In this document: in pieces, positions 53,103 to 61,945 of the stretch
Numbering within the stretch: position 1 is the first letter of the stretch
How the letters are laid out: every line of letters begins with the position of its first letter
Source of the DNA: Kibdelosporangium sp. MJ126-NF4
GTDB taxonomy: Bacteria; Actinomycetota; Actinomycetes; Mycobacteriales; Pseudonocardiaceae
Assembly: GCF_000826545.1 (NCBI RefSeq)
Contig: NZ_CDME01000008.1
Coordinates: forward strand, 1,159,706 to 1,223,705
Length of the DNA stretch: 64,000 nt
Reading direction: 5' to 3'
Program-made: the position numbers and the translations under genes
The notes under the pieces: generated by a model
Databases searched by the model: none
What the model was told of the DNA's origin: nothing
What the model saw: only the letters and a program-made list of their open reading frames with translations

Positions 53103-53541
53103 CACCCTGCGTTTTGCTACAGCCAGGGTGATCCGAGGCCTGAGTTGCTTTCCCCTGCATCCTGGATGCGGAGTCTGCGGTCGAGAGTCCGTTCCTCCCT
53201 GACAGGACTGGGTTCGCCGACCTGTCCGCGCGGATCGTCCAGGCGTATGGGCCGTGCCCACGTAACACGTCGACCTTGTCGGAACTGGTGGTTCCCAGAC
53301 GAGGCCACCTCGCCGCGTCGCGGTGGGCTGGCCGTTGTTTGCGATTGTGGTCGCGAGCGCCCGCTTCGCGGCAGATGAGGATGTTTGACTGTGGTCGGAA
53401 TCAGCGGGTGCCAACTGCGTCCGCTGGATCGCCACGACATGATTCAATTCCGGTTGGATTTGCCCCAGCCCCGCAGCTGGTCGGTCGAGGTGACAATATG
53501 CCGCCGGGGTCGCTTCCGTCACGGCCCCGGTGTTCGGCCAC
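53103..53541. other. Stretch without a recognisable gene
   Basis: About 440 nt between the monooxygenase stop and the GntR stop. Frames in it have low-complexity Arg/Ser/Pro-rich translations with no ribosome site or family resemblance. I see no clear hairpin terminator or repeat in it. Confidence 0.5.
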
Positions 53542-54231
53542 TCACTCGGCCCGGTTGGGTCGATCGGGTGCGCCGCTGATCAGCAGCTGGGCGGTGTGGG
53601 CGATGTGGTCGCGCAGCAGTTCCTGCGCGTGGTCAGCGTCGCGCGCGAGAACGGCGTCGAGCAACGCTCGATGCTCGGCGGCGACGTCGCGGCCGGGTTC
53701 GTTGCCCAAAGACACCGACCACTGCCGGTACAGTTCGGCCTCCTGCCGCAACGACCGCGCCGTGTCGAGCAGCCGCTGGTTTCCGCACCCGGCCAGCAGT
53801 GCGTGGTGGAAGGCCGCGTGTGCCTGCGACCACTCGTCGGACAGGCGGTCCGAATCCGCCGGGTCGCGGTAGGGCGTGCGTTCCAGAACGTGGTGCGCGG
53901 CAACGGCATCGGCCTCCCAGCGCGTGTCGCCTTCCCGCACCGAGAGCCCCAGTACCAGTGCTTCGATCTCCGCCCGCGCTTGCGTCAGCTCGGCCAGATC
54001 CTGATGGGACAGCGGCCGCACCAAGTAGCCCTGACGCGGCCTGGCCACAACCAGCCCTTCGGCGACCAGCCTCGTCAGCGCCTCGCGGGTAGCGCCGACG
54101 CTCACCTTGTAGCGGTCGGCCAGGTCCGGGAACTTGAGCCGCCCGCCCGGCGTCAGTCGGCCCGCAAGGATGTCGGCGCGCAACGCCTGGTGGATGCCGT
54201 CCGTACGAGTCGCCCCGCCGCTCTTGGTCAT
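53542..54231 (-). CDS. GntR-family (FadR/FCD) transcriptional regulator
   Basis: 229 residues from ATG 54231. N-terminal wHTH: GIHQALRADILAGRLTPGGR, LADRYKVSVGATREALTRLV, GLVVARPRQGYLV. The FCD effector domain has DLAELTQARAEIEALVLGLS, HAAFHHALLAGCGNQRLLDT and EHRALLDAVLARDADHAQEL with the metal-coordinating His/Asp pattern. It is divergent from the catabolic operon (54335-61363) and very likely represses it. TTTCGAA-type sites lie between. Confidence 0.92.
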   Translation of the reverse strand: MTKSGGATRTDGIHQALRADILAGRLTPGGRLKFPDLADRYKVSVGATREALTRLVAEGLVVARPRQGYLVRPLSHQDLAELTQARAEIEALVLGLSVREGDTRWEADAVAAHHVLERTPYRDPADSDRLSDEWSQAHAAFHHALLAGCGNQRLLDTARSLRQEAELYRQWSVSLGNEPGRDVAAEHRALLDAVLARDADHAQELLRDHIAHTAQLLISGAPDRPNRAE

Positions 54232-54268
54232 GCCACACACCGTAGCACTTTACGAATCCCGCTTGAAC

Positions 54269-54295
54269 TTTCGAAACTTTGGCGTTAGTTTCGAA
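54269..54295. promoter_or_regulatory. Candidate GntR operators in the divergent promoter region
   Basis: TTTCGAAA at 54269-54276 (perfect 8-bp palindrome, in the context GAACTTTCGAAACTT) and TTTCGAA at 54289-54295, about two helical turns apart. A related TTTACGAAT lies at 54249-54257. Located between gntR and the amidohydrolase gene. Confidence 0.5.
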
Positions 54296-54334
54296 TCCAT
54301 CCCGCCAAGATCCACCAGCCGCGAGGAGCCATCG

Positions 54335-55783
54335 ATGCCCGCGAACGACCTTCGACGCCCGACCGTTCTCCGTGCCGGGACGGTCCTCACCATGGATTCC
54401 GGTCGCACCGTTCTCGAAGGCCACGACGTGCTCGTGGTCGACGGCTGTATCGCCGCCATCGGGGTCGACCTCGTCGTTCCCGACGGTACCGACGAGATCG
54501 ACGCCCGCGGCGGCATCGTCATGCCCGGGATGGTCGACACCCACCGGCACATGTGGCAGACCACGACCCGCGGATACGGCGCCGACTGGACACTCACGCA
54601 GTACTTCGTGTGGTACTACCTGAACTGGGGCACGAAGTTCCGGCCGGAGGACATCCACGCCGGGAATCTCCTCGGCGCGCTGGAGGCGCTCGACGCCGGG
54701 GTCACCACCTGCGTGGACTGGTCCCACGGCCTGCAGACGATCGATCACGCCGACGCCGCGGTCGACGCGCTCGCCTCGGTGCCGGGAAAGTTCTTGCTGG
54801 CATACGGCAACATCCAGGACGCGCCCGCGAACTGGACCGGCACACCGGAGTTCCGCAAGTTCTTCGATCGTCGGTCCGGGGATCTCGAAGGCTTCCAGAT
54901 CGCCTTTGATGTCACCGGCGATCCGGGCTTTCCCGAGCAGCCGGCCTTCGAAGTCGCCCGAGAGCTCGACCTGGCGGTGACCACGCACGCCGGGGTCTGG
55001 GGCGCGACCGGCGACGACGCCGTCCGCCTGATCCACGAGCACGGCTACGGCGAGGCCAGGACCGTGTACGTGCACGCCTCGACGCTCTCGGCGGACTCCT
55101 ACGCCCGAATCGCGGCGACCGGCGGATCGGTGTCGGTGTCCACGGAAAGCGAGCAGAGCGCCGGGCAGGGCTATCCCGCGACAGCCGCCCTGCGAGCGCA
55201 CGGCATCCCGGTGTCGCTGTCGCTGGACAGCTGCGTGCTCTGCAGCGGCGACCTGTTCTCCGCCATGCGCACCACGCTGGGTGCCGCCCGCGCCTACGAG
55301 CACCAAGAGGCACACGCGCGCGGTGAAACCGTCACCCACACCTCCCTGCATGCCGACCAGGTCGTCGAGTGGGCCACGCGAGGCGGAGCACGAGCACTCG
55401 GGCGGGACAGCGAGATCGGCAGCGTCCAGGTCGGCAAGAAAGCGGACCTCGTGCTCGTCCGCAATGACGACTCACCGGCGATGACGCCGCTGCTGAACCC
55501 GCACGGACACGTCGTCCTGCACGCCCAGCGTGCTGATGTCGACACGGTCCTGGTCGACGGCCGGATCGTGAAGCGCGCGGGCCACCTCATCGGTGTCGAC
55601 CTGGCCGGTGCACGTCGTGCGGTCGAGACGACGGTCGACTACCTGCGCGCCGAACTCGGTGAGCAGGCCTGGCGCGAGGGTATGAACCCGGAGATCCCCG
55701 AGACCAAGGTCCTCGACAACCCCTACACCTACACCGACTACCGGTCAGCGGCCACGCACAGCGACCCGATGGCGAAGCGATGA
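54335..55783 (+). CDS. Amidohydrolase-family protein (chlorohydrolase/deaminase type)
   Basis: 482 residues from ATG 54335 (GAGGAG upstream). TIM-barrel metal hydrolase of the TrzN/AtzB/8-oxoguanine-deaminase group. HxH motif in GMVDTHRHMWQTT, metal His in AVTTHAGVWGATG, His in TVYVHASTLSADS, Asp in VSLSLDSCVLCSG, and the C-terminal KKADLVLVRNDD. The second conserved glutamate of true deaminases is not obvious, so it could hydrolyse a ring C-N or other leaving group. First gene of the GntR-controlled operon. Substrate unknown, presumably a heterocyclic or aromatic compound. Confidence 0.85.
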   Translation: MPANDLRRPTVLRAGTVLTMDSGRTVLEGHDVLVVDGCIAAIGVDLVVPDGTDEIDARGGIVMPGMVDTHRHMWQTTTRGYGADWTLTQYFVWYYLNWGTKFRPEDIHAGNLLGALEALDAGVTTCVDWSHGLQTIDHADAAVDALASVPGKFLLAYGNIQDAPANWTGTPEFRKFFDRRSGDLEGFQIAFDVTGDPGFPEQPAFEVARELDLAVTTHAGVWGATGDDAVRLIHEHGYGEARTVYVHASTLSADSYARIAATGGSVSVSTESEQSAGQGYPATAALRAHGIPVSLSLDSCVLCSGDLFSAMRTTLGAARAYEHQEAHARGETVTHTSLHADQVVEWATRGGARALGRDSEIGSVQVGKKADLVLVRNDDSPAMTPLLNPHGHVVLHAQRADVDTVLVDGRIVKRAGHLIGVDLAGARRAVETTVDYLRAELGEQAWREGMNPEIPETKVLDNPYTYTDYRSAATHSDPMAKR

Positions 55784-55825
55784 ACGTGCAGTGGCGCGTG
55801 TTCCCGTCAACGGAAAGGTAAGATC

Positions 55826-56683
55826 ATGAGACTGGCCAATGTGGACGGACGAGCGGTGCTGCTGACCGCCGACGACACCGGAATCGACGTCGACACGGCC
55901 TCCGGCGGCAAGTTCGGCCCGGGCCTCGCGTCTGTTTACGAAAACTGGGACGGGTTTCGGGCGTGGGCGGAACAGCCGCCTGCCGGACCCGGCGTCATCT
56001 TCACCCGTGCGCGGCTGGGCTCGCCGTCACCGGCCCCGCGGCAGATCGTCGCGATCGGCCTGAACTACGACGCCCACGCCGCCGAGTCCGGTTTCGACGC
56101 ACCGGGCGGACTTCCCCCGACGTTCACCAAGTTCGTCTCCGCGCTGACCGGCCCCGACGCGGAGGTCGTGCTGCCGGTCGGTGGCGACGTGGACTGGGAG
56201 GTGGAACTCGTCGCCGTCATCGGCCGGACCGCCAGCCACATCGCGGAATCCGAGGCGTGGGATCACGTCGCCGGGGTGACGATCGGGCAGGACCTCTCCG
56301 AGCGCGTCTCGCAACTGGCCGGTCCCGCCCCGCAGTTCAGCCTGGGAAAGTCATTCCCGAACTTCGCGCCGGTCGGGCCGTGGCTGGTCACGCCGGACGA
56401 CCTGGCGAACCAGGACGACCTGGCGCTCGGCTGCGCGGTCGACGGCGAGACGGTGCAGGACGGCCGCACCCGTGAGCTGATCTTCCCGGTCGCCAGGCTG
56501 GTTTCCGAGCTGTCGCGAACCATCACCTTGTTTCCGGGCGATCTCGTCTTCACCGGGACTCCGGCGGGCGTGGGCATGGGCCGCACGCCGAAACGGTTCT
56601 TGCGGCCCGGTGAACAACTCGTCAGCTGGATCGAAGGCATCGGTGAGATGCGCCAGACATTCGTTGCCGCACAGGAGGACTGA
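55826..56683 (+). CDS. Fumarylacetoacetate hydrolase-family protein
   Basis: 285 residues. The C-terminal FAH domain starts near residue 70 (RQIVAIGLNYDAHAAESGFD) with metal-binding acidic residues in DVDWEVELVAVIG and VTIGQDLSERV, then SLGKSFPNFAPVGPWLVTPD and GDLVFTGTPAGVGMGR. Family members hydrolyse C-C bonds of acylpyruvates, decarboxylate oxaloacetate, or hydrate 2-oxopent-4-dienoate. In an operon with an extradiol dioxygenase it fits cleavage or hydration after aromatic ring fission. Confidence 0.9.
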   Translation: MRLANVDGRAVLLTADDTGIDVDTASGGKFGPGLASVYENWDGFRAWAEQPPAGPGVIFTRARLGSPSPAPRQIVAIGLNYDAHAAESGFDAPGGLPPTFTKFVSALTGPDAEVVLPVGGDVDWEVELVAVIGRTASHIAESEAWDHVAGVTIGQDLSERVSQLAGPAPQFSLGKSFPNFAPVGPWLVTPDDLANQDDLALGCAVDGETVQDGRTRELIFPVARLVSELSRTITLFPGDLVFTGTPAGVGMGRTPKRFLRPGEQLVSWIEGIGEMRQTFVAAQED

Positions 56684-56684
56684 C

Positions 56685-57608
56685 ATGGGCATGCACCGCC
56701 TTACCCGGGTCACGATGGGTGTCCCGAACGTCGCGGAAACCATCGCCTACTACGCCGATTTCGGCCTCACCCACCTCGGCGACGGGGCCTTCAGCACTCG
56801 CGAAGGCGGCGAGCAGCTGCGGGTCCGGCACGCCGCATCCCGACGGGTGCTAGAACTCGGGGTGGGGGTCGACGACGTCGACGACGTCGCGCGGACCGCG
56901 TCGCGGCTGGGCCGCCTCGGCGTAGCCGGCGGCACGGACGGCACCGCGGTCACCGCGATCGAGCCGGTTTCCGGCTTCACCGTCCGCGTCGAGATCGCGC
57001 CGAGGATCGTACAGCAGCCCGTCCCGGCCACCCCCTACAACGGGCCCGGCCGCATCGAGCGGTTCGGCCGCGCGCCCGGAGTGCTGCGCGAGGACCCGAT
57101 CCAGCCCAGGAAACTCGGGCACTGCGTGGTGGGCACGACCGATCTCGAAGCCACCATGAGGTTCTTCACCGAGGGACTCGGCTTCAAGGTCAGTGACTAC
57201 ATCGGGGACAAAGGCGCCTTCATGCGCTGCTCAGTCGATCACCACAACGTGCTGGCGCTCGCGGCGCCGGTGAACTTCCTGCACCACACGTCCTGGCAGG
57301 TCGACGATATCGACGATGTCGGGCGCGGTGCGGCGGCGATGCTGGCGGGCAATCCCGACCGGCATGTCTGGGGCCTCGGCAGGCACCACGCGGGATCCAA
57401 CTTCTTCTGGTACCTCAAGGATCCGGCGGGGAACTTCAGCGAGTACTACGCCGACATGGACTGCATCCCCGAGGACGAGATCTGGACCCCGGAGGTCTTC
57501 GAGGGCGTACAGGGCCTGTTCAGCTGGGGCCCGCCACCGCCACCGTCGTTCCTGGAGCCGGACGACCTCGCCGCGCTGATGACCGGACAGCACGCTCCCT
57601 CCCGGTGA
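56685..57608 (+). CDS. Extradiol ring-cleavage dioxygenase (VOC superfamily)
   Basis: 307 residues from ATG 56685, 1 nt after the FAH gene, with AGGAGG inside the FAH 3' end. Two VOC halves; the C-terminal half keeps the Fe(II) triad pattern: His in LGHCVVGTTDLEATMRFFTE, His in NFLHHTSWQVDD, Glu in GNFSEYYADMD. It resembles 2,3-dihydroxybiphenyl or catechol 2,3-dioxygenases. It probably opens a catecholic ring produced in the pathway. Confidence 0.87.
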   Translation: MGMHRLTRVTMGVPNVAETIAYYADFGLTHLGDGAFSTREGGEQLRVRHAASRRVLELGVGVDDVDDVARTASRLGRLGVAGGTDGTAVTAIEPVSGFTVRVEIAPRIVQQPVPATPYNGPGRIERFGRAPGVLREDPIQPRKLGHCVVGTTDLEATMRFFTEGLGFKVSDYIGDKGAFMRCSVDHHNVLALAAPVNFLHHTSWQVDDIDDVGRGAAAMLAGNPDRHVWGLGRHHAGSNFFWYLKDPAGNFSEYYADMDCIPEDEIWTPEVFEGVQGLFSWGPPPPPSFLEPDDLAALMTGQHAPSR

Positions 57609-57736
57609 CCGCGGCCGGGCCGGGAGACTGTCGCTTGTGGACGGTAACAGCCGGCCGTTGAGATGACCTGTCGCCGGAAAATCGAGAAAAGACATGAGGC
57701 GCCGGAAATCCCGCGCCTGATCGAAAAGGAGAAGTG

Positions 57737-58252
57737 GTGTCAGTGGAATTGTACGTCCCCCAGATCCCGGACAACCTGAACATCCGGTTCGTCGAAAACC
57801 GCATCGTCATCAATCGCCCGGCACAGGAGGTGTACGACTGGGTGACCACCTGGTCGAACCTGCCGAAGTGGCTGCCGATGGCCATCGGTACCGAGGTGCG
57901 GCACGGCACGGAGGGCGTCCCCGCCGAAATGGGCGACGTGCTGCTCGAGACCATCCAGCCGGAGCTGAACGAGAAGCCGAAGCTCTACACCGTGGTGGCG
58001 CGGGTCCCCGGCAAGCTGTGGACGGTGGTCGGCAGGGACGTGCTCGACGATGGCTCCCTGGCCCCGGCGATGCACGCGATCGCCACCTTCACCACGTTCG
58101 ACCTCGGTGACGGGACGACCCTGTTCTGCCGGCTGTTCGAGCGGCTGATCCCGGACACCGAGCCGCCCGGCCCGCACCCGGTCGAAGACCCGGCACGAAT
58201 CCAGCCCGGCCTGGAACTGATCAAGGCACACGTCGAGGGCACAGCCGGATAA
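57737..58252 (+). CDS. SRPBCC-fold protein
   Basis: 171 residues from GTG 57737 (AAAAGGAG with 5-nt spacing; GTG 57734 would be too close). START/SRPBCC-like: IVINRPAQEVYDWVTTWSNL, LPMAIGTEVRHGTEGVPAEM, GKLWTVVGRDVLDDG, TTLFCRLFERLIPDTEPPGP. Such proteins bind hydrophobic ligands or act as small cyclases or hydrolases. It lies in the catabolic operon, 128 nt after the dioxygenase gene. Confidence 0.8.
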   Translation: MSVELYVPQIPDNLNIRFVENRIVINRPAQEVYDWVTTWSNLPKWLPMAIGTEVRHGTEGVPAEMGDVLLETIQPELNEKPKLYTVVARVPGKLWTVVGRDVLDDGSLAPAMHAIATFTTFDLGDGTTLFCRLFERLIPDTEPPGPHPVEDPARIQPGLELIKAHVEGTAG

Positions 58253-58342
58253 CCTCGGCTATTGGTCGGCTTGCGCCTGTCCGTAGTCATGTAACCGGTT
58301 GTGTCGTAACCATTCTCGCGGCCGCAGCTCGACGCCAACCCG

Positions 58343-58610
58343 GTGACCGATGACGATCACCGGGACGACAAGCTCGTGTTCCTGCTTGATCATCCGGTTC
58401 CCATGGTCTCCTTGACCTTCGGCCTGCCCGACCCGGCTGACATCCCCCGGTCGCAGGCCGCCGGCTCCAGGGTTCTCGCGACCGTCACGACCGCGCCAGA
58501 GGCAACTACCGCGCAGGGAGACGGGGGGCGACGCGCTCATCGTGCAGGGCCCCAGGGCAGCCGACCTCGGTCCGGCCCGTGCGCTGGCCTTTTTCAGGAG
58601 ACGAAAGTGA
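58343..58610 (+). pseudogene. Remnant of a nitronate monooxygenase (NPD/2-nitropropane dioxygenase) gene
   Basis: Translated from about 58343 the sequence reads KLVFLLDHPVPMVSLTFGLP, then AAGSRVLATVTTAPEA, a good match to the middle of nitronate monooxygenases. It then shifts frame (near 58525) to GDALIVQGPRAADLG and ends in a frame closing with TGA 58608-58610, overlapping the MFS GTG start. The N-terminal barrel half and the glycine-rich C-terminal FMN part are missing. This looks like an internally deleted, frameshifted gene whose 3' end still supplies the coupled start of the transporter. Confidence 0.55.
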
Positions 58611-59989
58611 CTGATCAATCACACGCAATAGCCGGGTCGCTCACCTCGAATCACCGGCGCGCGGGCCGCCAGGGGCTCGCGCTCGCCGCGCTGGCCGCGG
58701 CGCAGTTCATGGTCGTGCTGGATTCGTCGATCGTGAACGTCGCGCTGCCGTCCATCCGCGCCGGTCTCGGCCTCGGTCCGGCCGAGCTGTCCTGGGTGGT
58801 GGACGGCTACCTCGTCGCGTTCGGCGGTTTGCTGTTGCTGGGCGGTCGGCTCGCCGACGTGTTCCGTCGCCGCGGGGTGTTCGTCGCGGGTCTCGCCGTG
58901 TTCGTGGCGGCATCGGCCGCATGTGCGCTCGCTCCGACCGGGCCGGTCCTGATCGGCGCGCGGCTGGCGCAGGGAGCCGGCGGGGCGGTCATGGCACCGG
59001 CGGCGCTGTCCATCGTGATGGCCTTGTTTCCCGACGGCGCCGGGCGCGCCAGGGCGATGGGCATCTGGGGCGGGGTGTCCGGTGCGGGCGGCATCGCGGG
59101 TGTCCTGCTCGGCGGCGTGCTGAGCCAGACCCTGGGCTGGCCGTGGATCTTCCTGATCAACGCACCGATGGGACTGCTGGTCGCCGCGGTGGTGCTGTGG
59201 ACGGTGCGGCCGTTCCCGGCCGCAGGCGGCACGTTCGACATCGGTGGCGCGGCCACCGTCACGCTCGCCATGGCGAGCATCGCCTACGGTCTGGTCAGCG
59301 GTGCGCATGCCGGCTGGACGGCCGGTGTCACCCTCGGCGCGCTCGTCCTCGGCGTGGTCGCGTTGGCCGCTTTCCTCTCCGTCGAGCGGCGTGTCGCCCG
59401 GCCGCTCGTGCCGCTGCGGGTGCTCACTCGCGCTCCGCTGGTCACGGCCAACGCGATCATGGCACTGCTCGGCGCCGTCAGCGTCGGCATGTTCTACTTC
59501 CTGCCCCAGTACCAGCAGATCGTGCTGGGCATGAGCCCGGTGGCGACCAGCGTCACCCAGGTGCCGATCGCGGCGGCGATCACCGCCGGCGGGCTGCTGG
59601 CGCCGAGGATCGCCGCGGTCGTGGGCTCCCGCACCGCGCTCACCGGCAGCCTCGTGTCCTTGACCGTCGGGCTCGCGTGGCTGGCACTGGGGCCCGGTCC
59701 CGCCTATGCCGCGCTGGTGGGGCCGTTCCTGTTGATCGGCGCGGGAATCGGGGTCGGTCTCGTGTACGTCACCACCCTCGCGGTAGCCGATTCCGCTCCG
59801 GGCGAAGCCGGACTCGTCAGCGGCCTGGTCAACACCACGCGCCAGATGGGCGGTGCGCTCGGTCTGGCGACACTGGTCGCCGTCGCCACCGGTCCCGTTC
59901 CGCACTTCGCCACCGCCTTCGCCACCGCGGCCGGACTCGCCGGCCTGGCGTTGCTGCTGTCGTGGGCACCAGCCCTGCGCAAGCAATGA
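58607..59989 (+). CDS. MFS transporter of the DHA2 (14-helix drug/H+) family
   Basis: 460 residues from GTG 58607 (CAGGAGA about 6 nt upstream). Typical DHA2 sequence: ALAAAQFMVVLDSSIVNVAL, ELSWVVDGYLVAFGGLLLLG with GRLADVFRRRGVF (motif A), ARLAQGAGGAVMAPAALSIV, and motif C GVSGAGGIAGVLLGGVLSQ. Drug- or metabolite-efflux or uptake of the operon's substrate is plausible. The start overlaps the stop of the nitronate monooxygenase remnant. Confidence 0.9.
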   Translation: MTDQSHAIAGSLTSNHRRAGRQGLALAALAAAQFMVVLDSSIVNVALPSIRAGLGLGPAELSWVVDGYLVAFGGLLLLGGRLADVFRRRGVFVAGLAVFVAASAACALAPTGPVLIGARLAQGAGGAVMAPAALSIVMALFPDGAGRARAMGIWGGVSGAGGIAGVLLGGVLSQTLGWPWIFLINAPMGLLVAAVVLWTVRPFPAAGGTFDIGGAATVTLAMASIAYGLVSGAHAGWTAGVTLGALVLGVVALAAFLSVERRVARPLVPLRVLTRAPLVTANAIMALLGAVSVGMFYFLPQYQQIVLGMSPVATSVTQVPIAAAITAGGLLAPRIAAVVGSRTALTGSLVSLTVGLAWLALGPGPAYAALVGPFLLIGAGIGVGLVYVTTLAVADSAPGEAGLVSGLVNTTRQMGGALGLATLVAVATGPVPHFATAFATAAGLAGLALLLSWAPALRKQ

Positions 59990-60016
59990 AAACCGCTACT
60001 GGAAAAGGAGATCATC

Positions 60017-61363
60017 ATGGCGACCAAGCCCTACCTGACCGGGCACTACACCCCCGTCCCGGACGAGACCACCGCGATCGATCTGCCAGTCACCGGCGCA
60101 CTGCCGCCGGAACTGAACGGCGAATACCTCCGCAACGGCCACAACCCGAAGCCCGGCATCACCCCCAGCCACTGGTTCAAGGGTTCCGGCATGCTGCACG
60201 GCGTCGGCCTGGCGAACGGGCGCGCCCAGTGGTACCGCAACCGCTGGGTCAAAACCCCGGCTCTCGACGGTGCACCGCTCGTGCGCGAAGACGGCAGCGT
60301 CGATCTCACCGCCAGCGTCGCGGGCACCCACATCATCGAGCACGGCGGCCGGCTCCTCGCGCTCCAAGAGGCCAACCTGCCCTACGAGGTCACGCCCGAA
60401 CTCGACACTGTCGGCCCGTTCGACTTCCACGGCAAGCTCACCTCGGCGATGACCGCGCACCCGAAACAGGACCCGACAACGGGCGAGTTGCACTTCTTCA
60501 GCTATTCGCCGTTTCCGCCGTACCTGACCTACTACGTCGCCTCGCCCGAGGGGCACATCACTCGCAGCCAGGTGGTCGACGGCAGCGGCCCGAGCCTGAT
60601 GCACGACTTCGCCATCACCGCGACCAAAGCCGTGTTCCTCGACCTGCCAGTCGTTTTCGACTCCGACGAGACCTCGGGCATCCCCTACCGCTGGCATGAC
60701 GACTACCCGGCCCGCATCGGTGTCCTCGACCGCGTCGGTGCGCCGCACGTGACCTGGATCCCGGTCAGCCAGCGCGCCCTGCTGCACGTCACCAACGCCT
60801 ACGACACGCCGGACGGCAAGATCGTGCTCGAAGGACCCGCCTACGACCAGGCGTCCTGGGCGACCTCGTGGAAGTGGTGGATCGGCGCGCCCGGCTACCC
60901 GACCGCCCCGGTCAGCGGGGCGATCGCGACCCGGTGGCTGCTGGACCCGGCGACCGGGACCGCGACCGAACAGGAACTCGACGACCTGGTGACGGACTTC
61001 CCCCGCATCAACGACGACTGCACCGGCCTGCCCTCCGCGATCAGCTACTCGGTCGCCTTCCCTGGAGCGGGGCTCGACGAGTTCGCCATCGTCAAACTGA
61101 ACACGAACACCGGCGAGCGGCACCTGCACCGGCCGGGGCCCGGCCGGCATGCCGGGGAAGCCGTCTTCGTCCCCGCCGCAGGCGCCACCGGCGAGGACGA
61201 CGGCTACCTGCTGACGATCGTCAGCGACTTGCGCGCCAACGCATCCCAACTACTCGTCCTCGACGCACACGACCTGAGCACGACCGCCACGGTCGAGCTG
61301 CCCCGGCGCGTGCCCAGCGGAATCCACGGCTCATGGATTCCGGACACGCACCTCACGTCGTGA
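60017..61363 (+). CDS. Carotenoid-oxygenase-family (CCD/stilbene oxygenase-like) dioxygenase
   Basis: 448 residues from ATG 60017 (AAAAGGAG upstream). RPE65/CCD beta-propeller family. The four Fe(II) histidines appear in [27 protein letters not shown] and the C-terminal PSGIHGSWI. Also [12 protein letters not shown] and [12 protein letters not shown] near the N-terminus. The family cleaves C=C bonds of carotenoids, apocarotenoids, stilbenes or phenylpropenes. Within a ring-cleavage operon an aromatic alkene (for example a lignostilbene or isoeugenol-like substrate) is more likely than a carotenoid. Last gene of the operon. Confidence 0.9.
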   Translation: MATKPYLTGHYTPVPDETTAIDLPVTGALPPELNGEYLRNGHNPKPGITPSHWFKGSGMLHGVGLANGRAQWYRNRWVKTPALDGAPLVREDGSVDLTASVAGTHIIEHGGRLLALQEANLPYEVTPELDTVGPFDFHGKLTSAMTAHPKQDPTTGELHFFSYSPFPPYLTYYVASPEGHITRSQVVDGSGPSLMHDFAITATKAVFLDLPVVFDSDETSGIPYRWHDDYPARIGVLDRVGAPHVTWIPVSQRALLHVTNAYDTPDGKIVLEGPAYDQASWATSWKWWIGAPGYPTAPVSGAIATRWLLDPATGTATEQELDDLVTDFPRINDDCTGLPSAISYSVAFPGAGLDEFAIVKLNTNTGERHLHRPGPGRHAGEAVFVPAAGATGEDDGYLLTIVSDLRANASQLLVLDAHDLSTTATVELPRRVPSGIHGSWIPDTHLTS

Positions 61364-61567
61364 TCACCACACCGACGCACCCAGGACCAGCACCGGTGAC
61401 CGAGACGCCGATCTCGCACCGGGCCGGGCCGGTGCCCGCCCTGACGGCGCCGGTATCCCGCACCGTGCAGGCAACGCCACCCTCGTTAACCCGCCGCACG
61501 AACTCCCGCTCCACCGGCTTCGGCGACGCATCCCATCCTCACCAGAACGATCGCCTCCAACAAACCT

Positions 61568-61856
61568 GGGGTGATCCAGTTTTCGTGACCCCATTTCGAA
61601 CGGCCGTTCACACTGCTCCAGTTTTGCTCCACCTACTGGGGGTCGCCGTAGGAGCCAGGAAATTTCGGTCTGAGCAGGCTCCTGACCAGGTGATCTTTGG
61701 GACTCTGGTGGGAGGTTGCCGGTGGTCGCTCCGATGTTCACGGATGAGGAAGTGGAGGCGCTGCGGCGGTTCCCGGAGATCGGCCGGGAGGGAGCCAACC
61801 CGCCCCCTACGATGGCAGCCGAAGCCGCCCCAGCGAACTCTTGTGTCACAACCTGA
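61568..61856 (+). mobile_element. Probable 5' remnant of a Tn3-family transposon
   Basis: A GGGG-starting end (GGGGTGATCCAGTTTTCGTG from 61568) is followed by about 160 nt and then a frame from GTG 61722/ATG 61734 reading MFTDEEVEALRRFPEIGRE. This resembles the start of DUF4158-type Tn3 transposases. After about 61791 the homology stops and the frame ends at TGA 61854-61856. Only the first 20 or so codons are left; the junction marks a deletion or secondary insertion. Confidence 0.4.
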
Positions 61857-61945
61857 TGACCTTGAGGCGGTTGCCCACATAATCACCGGGTCCCGCACCA
61901 CTCCTCACCAGCCAGGATCGGCCAAGTGCGGCTGCCCTACCAGGC

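Noticed and set aside
53117..53522. Several 60-200 codon frames between monooxygenase and gntR
   Set aside because: No ribosome sites, no domain resemblance and mutually overlapping; treated as non-coding.
58921..60699. Long open frame (592 codons) on the plus strand in another phase
   Set aside because: Runs across the MFS and carotenoid-oxygenase genes in a wrong frame; Arg-rich translation without domains.
61364..61849. 161-codon frame on the minus strand after the carotenoid-oxygenase gene
   Set aside because: It crosses the Tn3 remnant junction and the end of a real gene, with Ser/Arg-rich translation; no support for a product.
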